A stretch of DNA of 28,153 bases from Haplomitrium mnioides (Eukaryota; Marchantiophyta; Haplomitriopsida; Calobryales). The stretch spans positions 1-28,153 of the forward strand of contig JBNGIS010011617.1 in NCBI GenBank assembly GCA_049999725.1, written 5' to 3'. A program made the translations under genes and the position numbers. Positions within the stretch are counted from its first letter, which is position 1, and each line of letters opens with the position of its first letter. Shown here in pieces: positions 19,965 through 28,153 of the stretch. The notes under the pieces were generated by a model, which made no database searches, was not told the DNA's origin, and was given only the letters and a program-made list of their open reading frames with translations.

Positions 19965-21165
19965 GAGAAGCTTTGCACTGAATTGTCCCTAGCTCCTCTT
20001 AACACGCATTGGAATCGCTCTACCATGCCATGGGATACTTGTCCCACTCTTCTAAAATGATTACAGCCTATCCTAGAATGGATTTGATGATTTGGACGAA
20101 ATACTTACAACCACGCACACACCCACAACCAACACGCTTCTTTCGAATAGCTCAATGTAATCAAATAGCATAACACAACGTATACAAACATCAACTTAGG
20201 CATGTTAGCCCTGAACTCACACAGTAGTTCTACTTATTCACTATGGCACCCATATCAAACTCCCACACATGCACCCATAGTCAGATAGTTTTCAACTTCC
20301 ATTACTATAAGCCCTGAATTTACTTCCTCAGGCTTGGAAGAGGTTTTATTTAACTTCCACCTCTGGAAGACAATCCTCCCAGCTGCTGGCCTTCACTCCA
20401 CTCCCTAAACACCCATCGAATTCCTCGACATAATCCCCGAGCGCACTCTGTCAGCCAGAACTCCAACTTAGTGTTTCCTTAGCAAAATCAACACACAAAT
20501 GCACCCTCCAATGCGCACTCAATTCACTCATGAATTAACCTACCACTCACTCCTATGTTATGGAGTAGCTTCTAGTAGCACGAATGTTTGATACAAACAT
20601 AGAGAAAAAACAAACTACACCCACAGGTACCTCCCACCCGTCGTGATTTGAATTTGAAGGAAAATGCTTCCGCCCGCGAGTTCTCGAAAAAGGTTTTGCT
20701 TGGCCTTGGCAGCATCTCAACTCCACTATCCATCCAAATCTCTAGCCCCTCATGCCCAGCCACAACACCTCCAGACTCTCCACGGTAGCCTCTCCTTACT
20801 GCTTTTCTCCTCCTCCTCCTCCGTGTCGCACACTCGATGCCACCTCCCGTGAATCCCCTAAAGATGAACCCTCATCAGCCCATACCCTCCGCAGAGAGCT
20901 CCCTTGTAAAAAACCTTTATGCCCCCATGTATGTGGACCCTAACTCCCTCGCTAATTTTAACCTAACATGAGCCGTAGCCAACACAAGTAAAAGCCGCAC
21001 GCAAGGGCTCCTCACTTTAATGCGCAAACACGCTCCCTCTAACTAATTTCAACCACCAATTTTAGTGGAAGCCAATCCAAACCCACTCTCCCCAAAATTT
21101 GGCCCTTAAAATTTGCCCCTCTAAATTTAGAGGCTTTTAACTTAAGCCTTAGGAAAGTAGATTTG
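19965..21165. other. Unassigned sequence, locally C-rich
   Basis: No gene or element end is recognised. The stretch 20640-20940 is richer in C on the plus strand (TCCTCCTCCTCCTCC near 20805) and gives chance frames of about 60 codons on both strands. This is immediate flanking DNA of the copia 3' LTR. Confidence 0.45.
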
Positions 21166-21324
21166 TGTTGTAGCATGTATGTCACACAGAGAGAGAGGTA
21201 GAGAGAACAGCCGCTCCGCACAATCCTTCCTTCATATACTGATCAATGGTGATAAGAGGGATAAACGTCCCTCTTATCTGTACATACATTCTATATATAG
21301 TAGTGTCACTATTGTCCTATAACA
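21166..21324 (-). repeat. 3' LTR of the copia element, 159 bp
   Basis: On the minus strand it runs from TGTTATAGGACAATAG to CATGCTACAACA. Its ends are mutually inverted (TGTTATAGGA against TGTTGTAGCA) and obey TG...CA. A TATA motif CTATATATAG lies at 21300-21291. The polypurine tract abuts its 5' edge. The LTR is short for a plant copia element. Confidence 0.8.
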
Positions 21325-21334
21325 CTCCCCTTGG
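21325..21334 (-). promoter_or_regulatory. Polypurine tract
   Basis: The minus strand reads CCAAGGGGAG immediately before the LTR's TGTTATAGG. This is the position and form of a plus-strand primer for reverse transcription. Confidence 0.75.
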
Positions 21335-21358
21335 CTGATTCTTCTCCTATAATCAGCC
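21333..21358. repeat. Perfect 8-bp inverted repeat beside the polypurine tract
   Basis: GGCTGATT (21333-21340) and AATCAGCC (21351-21358) flank a 10-nt loop and overlap the edge of the polypurine tract. It could fold as a hairpin in the transcript. Confidence 0.6.
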
Positions 21359-21666
21359 ACACTTATAGACTAGTGATGTACTATATACTTCTAATATGTG
21401 TAGTCTCATTAAAACCCTCATGCTTTCTTCTGAGGGAAAGAGTGCTACCACATATAGAGTATTTAATAAAATAAATGTATGAAAAATGTGTATGATGTTC
21501 AAAAACTATCCAAAGATCATAAAATGATGATGCCATGTAGGCAGTTCTCCTCTATCTGTTGTGTTCTCCTCTGGTCTTGATTCTGATATGCTCCACGAGA
21601 TCACAAATCTATTTTTGAATAGCTGCACTATAACACAACTGTAAATAATTTTGTTGTCAGCATCAA

Positions 21667-21700
21667 TATATATATATATATATATATACATATATACATC
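21667..21700. repeat. TA microsatellite
   Basis: About ten TA dinucleotides are followed by CATATATACATC. They lie in the non-coding stretch between the RNase H stop and the polypurine tract. Confidence 0.85.
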
Positions 21701-21766
21701 AAGAAGTACAACTCATAAATCTGGAATATTTGACAACAGGTCAGAGTTTCAGATATGATGATGAGA

Positions 21767-23962
21767 TTATGTATGCTTCTTGTATATTTCATACAGTTTT
21801 CTGAGACCAATACCCTCTGTGTGTTCTTTGTATAGAGCAGGGGGTAGAGGTTTTGTGAACATATCGGCTCTGTTTTGTTTACTAGGTATCCATTGTACCT
21901 TGATCTTGTCATTATGTTGTTCATGAGTATAGAAAAATTTTGGAGCTATGTGTTTTATTCTATCACCCTTGATGAATCCTTGGGCGATTTGGTCAACACA
22001 TGGTCTGTTATCTTCAAATATAGTTGTAGGCTCTTGGATAAAAGGTTGGCCTGTGTTGGAGTTGATATGGTCAATGAGTTGGCGCAACCAAATACATTCT
22101 CTACTTGCCTCATACAGAGCTATTATCTCAGCATGGTTTGTAGATGTGGTAGTAATAGTTTGTTTTGTGCTCTTCCATGATATTGTTGTACCCCTTTTAA
22201 GGAATACATATCCTATTTGAGACTTGCTGTCGTCGGGGTCAGATAAATATCCTGCATCAGCATATCCTATAATGTCATGTTCTGCATTTTTCGGGAAGAA
22301 TAGTCCCATGTCTGTGGTTCCTTGAAGGTACATAAAAATCCTTTTGATGCCGTTCCAATGTCGTATAGTGGGTTGGGAACTATGTCTTGCTAGCAAGTTC
22401 ACGACGAAAGCTATGTCTGGCCTTGTTTGATTTGCAAGGTACATCAGTGCCCCTATTGCTGAAAGGTATGGTTTTTCAGGTCCCAGTGTTGGTTCTGTTT
22501 CCTTTCTTTTTGAGAACATGTCTCTCATTGGGTCTGATGATCTGATTTCCATTGGAGTGCTCATTGGCTGAGCTTTATCCATGTTGAACTGTTTAAGGAT
22601 TCTAGATGTGTAAGTGGATTGATGGATTAGTATCCCATCTTGTAGATGTTCAAATTGTATTCCCAAGCAGAAATCAGGTTCGTCGATGTCTCGCATTTCG
22701 AATATGTCTTTCAGTTTCTCAATGGTGTCTTTGGCTAGTCGTGGTGTGCCAAAGATGCTAACGTCATCTACATATATAGCCACTATGACTTATTCAAGAT
22801 TTTCTTGTTTCATGAAGAGACATGGTGCAATGTCCTCATTTGTAAAGTTTAGGGTCATCATTTCTGATTTGAATCTTTGATACCAGTTCCTACCGCTCTG
22901 TTTAAGTCCGTACATTGATCGCAAGACTTGTACAGCCATCTTCTGGTCTGATATTTTTGATGATATCCCATTTGTTGCCATAGATGTCCCTGCTACTTGT
23001 ATGCCTCTGTTTGGGCGATGTGGGACTAAAGGTCCCTGTTGATGTTTATTGTACCTCTTTTTTGCTGGTTGGGCTAAAGGCCCAGTATATTGTTGCATGT
23101 TTTGCAGATCATTTGTGGGGACTGAAGGTCCATTGTTGTCATGCGTGCTCAGCAAGTTGGCTGGCCTCATACATGATCTGTCTGATGTTGTTTGCAACAT
23201 GTCATTTATAGCCTGGTATTTCGTTTTTGTCATAAGGACAGAAGGTCCTTGTTTTGTCATCAGGCTTGTGCATCCTCTTTGGACTGTAGGTCCATTTGCA
23301 GAATTTTGGCCTTGGGAGACAAAAGGTCTCTGTTTACCAGTTTGGTTGTGAGTGACAAAAGGTCTACTCTCCCTTTTCTGGTCGTGTAGGACAAAAGGTC
23401 CATTTTGATATTGCTGGCCTCGAGGGACAAAAGGTCCACTTTCATATTTCTGGCCATGAGGGACAAAAGGTCCAACCTCATTTATTTGCTTCTCCCCCTC
23501 AATGTGGAATGATATCCTGAAGATGAGTTCAAGGGGTGCTTTCATAAAAATTTGAGTGTCAAGTATGCCATATAAGTATGCAGTGATAACATCCATGATA
23601 TGCATGGTGAGATTGCGTTGGATTGCAAACGCTATCATATATCGATATGTGATTGTGTCCATGACTGGTGAGTATGTCATATTGTAGTCTCGTCCAGGGA
23701 TCTGAGTGTATCCTTTTGCGACTAGTCTCGTCTTGTATCTCGTGACTTCTCCTTTTGCATTCCTTTTCTTGACAAATATAAACCTGTAGTCTGTCAGGTT
23801 CATGTCTGGTGTGGCAGGTATGACTGATCCAAATACTTGTCGGTTTATGAGGGAGTCCAGTTCTGAGTGTATGGCTTGTTCCCATTGTAGCCAATCCGTC
23901 CTGGATTGTGCATCTTGTACTGATATTGGATCGGGAATGGTTTTGTCTATAGTCTGGGATAC
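21767..23962 (-). pseudogene. Copia reverse transcriptase and RNase H, with a 185-residue repeat insertion
   Basis: The frame continues from the integrase through a TAA at 23963-23965. RT begins WLQWEQAIHSELDSL and YRFIFVKKRN, reaches palm motif A in MDVITAYLYG (Asp about 23593) and then IFMKAP. An insertion of about 185 residues (23509-22946) separates this from VLRSMYGLKQSGRNWYQRF. A TAA at 22790 interrupts six codons before the catalytic YVDD (22774-22763). The thumb and connection are typical (FCLGIQFEHL, STYTSRILKQFNMDKA, YLSAIGALMYLANQTRPDI). RNase H has YADAGYLSD, the NHAEIIAL glutamate and FEDNRPC. The protein ends YEIYKKHT. Apart from the two stops and the insertion it is full length. 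The insertion itself contains no stop, unlike the rest of the element. Confidence 0.88.
22946..23509 (-). repeat. In-frame GPFV repeat insertion within the RT domain
   Basis: Five exact 36-bp steps (units starting near 23473, 23437, 23401, 23365, 23329 and 23293) encode GPFVPHGQKYES, GPFVPRGQQYQN, GPFVLHDQKRES, RPFVTHNQTGKQ, RPFVSQGQNSAN, then GPTVQ. Four more degenerate GP.(V/A) cores follow at 15-, 39-, 16- and 16-residue spacing. It sits between the fingers/palm motif IFMKAP and the SMYGLKQ segment, where relatives I recall have roughly 15-25 residues. Each core is also a hairpin at the DNA or RNA level, for example GGACCTTTTGTCC. Confidence 0.85.
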
Positions 23963-23965
23963 TTA

Positions 23966-25312
23966 ATAGGCAAACATGTCGTTCATATTGGTTTGGTCAC
24001 ATTTCCAGATATGACCAGTAAATGTGTAGTCAATCGCGACTTCATCATTTTCTGGTATTGGCGGCGTATGAATTGTTTCTTGTATGAAGTTTGAATGTTG
24101 TTGTATTATAGGGTTGCCCAGTAAAGGTGTTATCGTTTTCGGCTTGTTTTTGGAGCCTAATGGTCTGCCCCTTTTGGCTTTAGGTGCAATCTCTGTTGCT
24201 GCAGTTGAGTCTTTTTGTAGTCTGGCAGGAGCATTTGCTGCCTCAATATGTGATTTAGTGAGGCTGGCTATGTCATTGAATGCGTCTGGCATTTTGATTA
24301 GTGTTTGTTGTAAGTTAAGGAGCCTCTGAACTTCATAGTTTGATTGCCCTGTTCTTGAATCAGGATGGAGTAGTGATTTGTTGTACCATATAAGATTATC
24401 TTTTGTTGTTTCAGAGGTGTTGTCTAGTATTAGATTTGGGAAAACATCCTCGAAAAATTGACAGTATGCAAATCGAGATTTGAAGACGTTAGATGTTGTG
24501 GGTTCCAGGTATCGGATGATTGATGGGGATTCATAACCAATGTATATCCCTTTTTGTCGTTGTGGTCCCATTTTTGTTTGGTGTGGGCCGAGAATGGGTA
24601 CCAAGACAAGACATCCGAATGTCCGAAGGTGTGAGATGTTTGCTGGTATTCCAGTTGCTAGGTGGTGAGGAGAGTTTTGGTTGAATGTAGATGGTCTGAG
24701 TTTGATTAGGGCTGCTGCGTGCATCACAGCGTGTCCCCATGTAGATGTGGGGAGACAAGTGTTCAGTAATAAAGGTCTGGCGATTAGTTGTATGCGTTTG
24801 ATCGCGGATTCAGCTATGCCATTCTGAAAATGGACATGCGGAGCTAAGTATTGTATGTTAATACCTGCAGATGAGCAGAAGTCATCAAATGCTGAGGATG
24901 TGAATTCTCCTGCGTTGTCTACTTGCAGGTTTCTGATTGGGTAATCCGGGAATTGTGATGACAGTTTTAGTATCTGTGCCAAAAGTTTAGGGAAGACCAT
25001 TTTTTGGTCGTCAGTAAGGACACTTGTGACCATTTGGATGATGCATCAATGGTCACTAGGAAGTATCTAAATGGTCCAGATGGAGGGTGGATGGGACCAC
25101 AGACGTCTACATGGATTTGTTCCAGAAAACGTGGTATGGTGGTGGTCGTCTTTCGTTTTGAAGGAGCAATCCGTAGTTTGCCTTGTGCACATGCCATGCA
25201 TGGGGAGTGCAGAGATATGGGTTGGACATTATCAGGAATGCCGATATTGTCATGTTTGAGTCGGTAAAACATGTCCTTGCCAGGTGTCCCAGTCTGTTGT
25301 GCCATAGTTGGG
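23966..25312 (-). pseudogene. Copia integrase
   Basis: The GAG-pre-integrase/HHCC zinc domain reads LWHNRLGH, then GKDMFYRL and CMACAQGK. The catalytic triad is HVDVCGP (Asp near 25107), VDNAGEF (Asp near 24919) and NGIAES (Glu near 24811), giving the D-D35-E spacing. The C-terminal region includes RTFGCLV and KGIYIGYESPSIIRYLEP, typical of this copia lineage. Three one-base deletions shift the frame near 25309-25312, near 25281-25285 and in the T6 run at 25000-25005 (A6 on the coding strand). Together they restore the original frame. A TAA at 23963-23965 ends the open stretch before RT. Confidence 0.88.
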
Positions 25313-25969
25313 CATCAGATAATCTTGTTGTGGATGCATGGTATGAGTGGATTTCAGTCGTGTAAAGGCCTGGTGGAGAGAGAGGAAAATTTCTTGTATC
25401 TGCATACCGTCATCTATGTGCAACAGAATGTGGAGGACTTCCCCTTGGCCTGCGTTCCCAGTCTGGATATGGTATCCATTTTGTTGGATATCTCGGAAGC
25501 TAATGAGATTTCTGGTTGCTGTGGGAGCATAGATAGCATATACTATACTCAGTGTAGTTCCGTTCGGAAAACGGATTGTAGCTAGTCCATATCCTTCTTC
25601 TATTTGGTTATGGCCGGAAATGGTGGTCATAGTCCTTGATGACGGGGTTACCGAAGTGAAATGTCTTCGGTCCCGTAGAATGGTGTGTGATGAGCCACTG
25701 TCAACAATGCAAGTGTTGTTGAATGGTTCTGTGTGAGTTGGAGCCAAATGTTGTAGGGTATGGCTCTCTGGCTGTAGGTTGAAGTCGGGATAGTCATCGA
25801 CATCTGCAATTTCTGAAAGATTGCCATCTACCTTAGGTTGTGTATATTTGAGGCTATTTTGATAAAGTGTCACTAGGTGTGCTGGTATTCGGCATACTGT
25901 TTGAGTGTGTCTGCGAGTACCGCATCTATGACAGGAAGTGTGAGGGCTTTTCGGTTGTGAGAAGTTCAT
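25313..25969 (-). pseudogene. Copia gag zinc knuckle and aspartic protease
   Basis: The zinc knuckle CHRCGTRRHTQTVC (25933-25892) fits C-x2-C-x4-H-x4-C for RNA binding during packaging. The protease active site reads CIVDSGSSHTIL, with DSG at 25702-25694 in the usual D(S/T)G form; the domain continues through YGLATIRFPNG and RNLISFRDIQQNGY. The segment is in frame with gag upstream. It is interrupted only by the TAG at 26006 before it and by the deletion near 25310 after it. Confidence 0.85.
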
Positions 25970-26005
25970 GTGCCCTCGTGTCGGTTGTCGTCCGCCTCTT
26001 GGTAT

Positions 26006-26821
26006 CTAGGAGCGCTGTCTGCGTTCTGGTGTTGTTGAGGCGTGACGCCTGTGGTGTCGATCCCTGTTGTCAAGGGATGGAGTTTGGTTTGGGGTAGGGG
26101 GTCGGGAGCTCCCCTTGAAGTGTGGGTTTCCCCTGCTCCTTCCTCTTCCTCTTCCTCTTCCTCTGCAAGGTTCAGGATCTCGGTTCCTCAAGTGAGGGTG
26201 GAATTTTGTGAAGTGTGACTCAGGATTTGCTAGTGGTGCCGCAGATCCAAGGGGTCGCTTCTTCGCATTTTACACTAGGAGTAATTGGTGTTTTTCTGCT
26301 AAGAGCATATATGCGATCAGCTCCAAATATCGGGTGAAACGCATATTGCGGTATTGGGATGCCAGTATGAGGTTGCTCACTGGGAACGTGGATAGAGTTT
26401 TCTCTATCTGTTCTTCGTCAGAGACAGGATGTTCGCAAATTGCCAATTGTGAAACTATTCGGAATAGTTCACTATTGTAGTTCACGATGGAGGTATGGTC
26501 TTGGACACGTAGGTTGATCCAATCGTGTCGTGTTGCGGGTAGGGAGATAGAAGTCAGGTGATCGAATCTTAATTTGAGTTCATCCCATAATAATCGAGGA
26601 TTGTTGTAATTCAGGTACTGTAACCTGAGAGGTTCCACAAGGTGATGGCGAATGAGGATGAGTGCTCTGGCAGCATCTCTTGGGCTCGTGCCTTCGTCAT
26701 TTATGAGGATGTCGCGTATCCCCTTTGACGTTAAATAGGTAGTGATATCCAAGGACCATGACAAGTAGTTTGAGCCGTCGAGTTTCAGAGCCTGAAACTT
26801 GAGGGAACCTACTGGGTTCAT
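26006..26821 (-). pseudogene. Copia gag, UBN2-type capsid region
   Basis: The ATG at 26821 opens MNPVGSLKFQALKLDGSNYL, then SWSLDITTYLTSKGIRD. ALILIRHHLVEPLRLQYL and LWDELKLRFDHL follow, diagnostic of the plant copia gag (UBN2/retrotran_gag) fold. A TAA at 26270-26272 interrupts after 183 codons. The same frame then encodes a basic linker with a GRGRGRGRSRG stretch (about 26150), whose DNA is a purine-rich GAGGAA run, and reaches a TAG at 26006. The zinc knuckle follows in the same frame. The start codon is chosen because similarity to other copia gags begins there. Confidence 0.85.
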
Positions 26822-28153
26822 GGCATGGAGGGATCTGTGTAAGACAGAAGATCGAAGAGTGGGATACAGGGTATGTACAGGAGCGAAAGAGAAAAAAAAA
26901 TGCGCAGTTGGGTTAAGATTGTGTGTTGCCCGGAAAAACGGGTAACTGTAAATATCCCTGTACCTGTTTATGTTATCTGATTTAAACAGAAAATCTGAAA
27001 TGACAGAACTAAAATAAACCAGAAAGTGTATGAAAGAAAAACAAGGAAAATGAAATGGTATTGAATGATGAGGTATTAGTGTAGGACTGCCCTGCTATAT
27101 GTGTGCCGTGCTCGTGTTGTGTCTTGATCTGGTTGACGTCCTCTTGTCTACTGTATCTGTCACCAACTAGTTGTTGTAGTCCCCTGTAGGAAGTGGTGCA
27201 AAGATCCGAAAATCGGGTCTTTCTTCAAACCTGAATAGTGGACGGTGAACCGAAATCCGAAATTTCGGATTCTGATGTGTTGAAATGTGAGACGGGTCTC
27301 CGAAAGGTCGAGTGTCGGATCTGCCTGCAAGTCTGAACTGTAAAACGGGTTTCCGAAAAAAAAGGGTTTTCGAAAGATTGAGGGCGAGGTGCGTCTGAAG
27401 TTAGAGTCTGATAGGGTGTGAGGGTATCCGAGAGTCGGATAAGTTGGGCAAGGAGCGTCCGAAAGATCGGATGACGCGGGTGTGGAGTGCCCAAAGAGTC
27501 GGATAGCAAGAAAAAAAATGAAATGACAGTGGTAAAGAGAAATTTGAGAGCAAATTGACCAGAGCTATCAGAGCTCGAAACAAAAAAAAATGGTACAACT
27601 AATGTTGATAAAATGTGAAAGACAAGATTACCAAATTGGTGAGTGCCTGATGTGGTCGGGCAGGGTAAGTATCATCCGAAAAATCTGATAATCAGGGTGA
27701 AGAACTGATGGACAGGGGCAAACCTCAAAAGTGGTGAAGTGTTTCGGAAATGCAATGTCGAAGAATGATTTGCTGCTACTGTGAGCAGGGTCTTCGAGAG
27801 AGCCAAATCCGAAAAGAGGTGCCGTTGCCGAAAAGAAGAGCAAGAACTCTGTGTTGCTCAATATGAACTTGAGAAAGCTGAAGGTGGTCGATGAGGAAAA
27901 ATGCTGCAGCTGGATTCAACTGAATATGGAAGAAAACACCACAAAACGGAAAAAGCTCACTGGGAAGGCAGAAGAAATGACGAACGGATGTTGAATGGCC
28001 GCTGATGAAGATGTATGCCGCTACTGAAGAGGGAAGAAAGCTCGATGAAAACGAGCTCTGCGAACCTGCGTGGGAAGAAGGAACCAGAAAACGAAGAAAG
28101 TAGCTCGAAAAAAATGCCTTACGAATGCGCAGTGGCGGCAACCTGAATCAGAT
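26822..28153 (-). other. Copia 5' leader region
   Basis: This non-coding stretch lies upstream of gag and runs to the window edge. It holds the hairpin array at 27198-27690. No LTR or primer-binding site is seen, so both should lie beyond 28153. Frames at 27225-28141 on the minus strand (up to 121 codons) are serine/phenylalanine-rich with no family match. A real small upstream frame cannot be excluded. Confidence 0.55.
27198..27690. repeat. Array of TCCGAAA/TCGGAT hairpin modules in the copia leader
   Basis: About eight modules occur at roughly 35-60-bp spacing, apart from a longer gap before the last. Each pairs (A)TCCGA with TCGGAT. The cleanest is the perfect 18-bp palindrome AATCCGAAATTTCGGATT (27254-27271). 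Others are GATCCGAAAATCGGGTC (27203), TATCCGAGAGTCGGATA (27424), TCCGAAAGATCGGAT (27457) and CATCCGAAAAATCTGAT (27674). Confidence 0.7.

Larger units (their letters stand above)
21166..28153 (-). mobile_element. Ty1-copia retrotransposon, 5' LTR outside the window
   Basis: Read on the minus strand, the element has a leader (28153-26822), gag-pol (26821-21767), polypurine tract (21334-21325) and 3' LTR (21324-21166). The domain order is gag, protease, integrase, RT, RNase H, which defines Ty1-copia. The polyprotein is essentially one frame, broken by TAA at 26270, TAG at 26006, TAA at 23963, TAA at 22790, and three one-base deletions near 25310, 25283 and 25000. The 5' LTR is not seen, so insertion age and target duplication cannot be read. 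Confidence 0.9.

Noticed and set aside
21875-26480. Plus-strand frames opposite the copia polyprotein (60-104 codons)
   Set aside because: They lie antisense to well-recognised RT, integrase, protease and gag coding and have no motif of their own.

Overview
This looks like nuclear, TE-dense eukaryotic DNA, most likely from a land plant. The evidence is an AT-rich background, GT-AG introns of about 0.1-0.8 kb, plant-style TATA boxes, two Ty1-copia lineages and large minisatellites. I see no host gene, rRNA, tRNA or CRISPR array. A seed-free plant is possible but cannot be fixed from this sequence.

Left third (1-9532). A 7.6-kb cut-and-paste-type DNA transposon is nested here at 1905-9528. It has imperfect terminal inverted repeats and an exact 4-bp AAAT duplication at both edges. 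It carries two divergently transcribed, decayed, intron-containing genes. On the plus strand is a probable transposase of the uncharacterised DUF7869-like family. On the minus strand is a protein combining a ParB/sulfiredoxin-like domain with the C-terminal half of an N4/N6-type DNA methyltransferase. Two TATA boxes about 90 bp apart lie between the genes. Three minisatellites sharing a CAT(A/G)GACT core lie near the left end, inside an intron of the methyltransferase gene and near the right end. Bases 1-715 are the right end of a second copy of the same family in the same orientation; that copy contains a 100-N assembly gap.

Middle (9533-21165). This is mostly relics: a 2.3-kb, 42-bp-period minisatellite (11463-13765), a block of degenerate repeats (14160-15500), a plus-strand Ty1-copia relic (candidate LTR, primer-binding-type motif and broken gag), a roughly 225-bp direct duplication, and a weak retro-element zinc-knuckle relic on the minus strand. 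Several kilobases show nothing recognisable.

Right third (21166-28153). This is a nearly complete minus-strand Ty1-copia element: 159-bp 3' LTR, polypurine tract, and one gag-protease-integrase-RT-RNase H reading frame. The frame is broken by four stops and three one-base deletions, and the 5' LTR lies beyond the window. Its reverse transcriptase contains a striking in-frame insertion of about 185 residues made of GPFV-type 12-residue repeats. At the nucleotide level each repeat is a small hairpin with apparent compensatory changes. Its 5' leader carries another array of short hairpins.

The strongest candidate for something new is the DNA transposon that carries its own ParB-methyltransferase. 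The repeat insertion in the copia RT is second.
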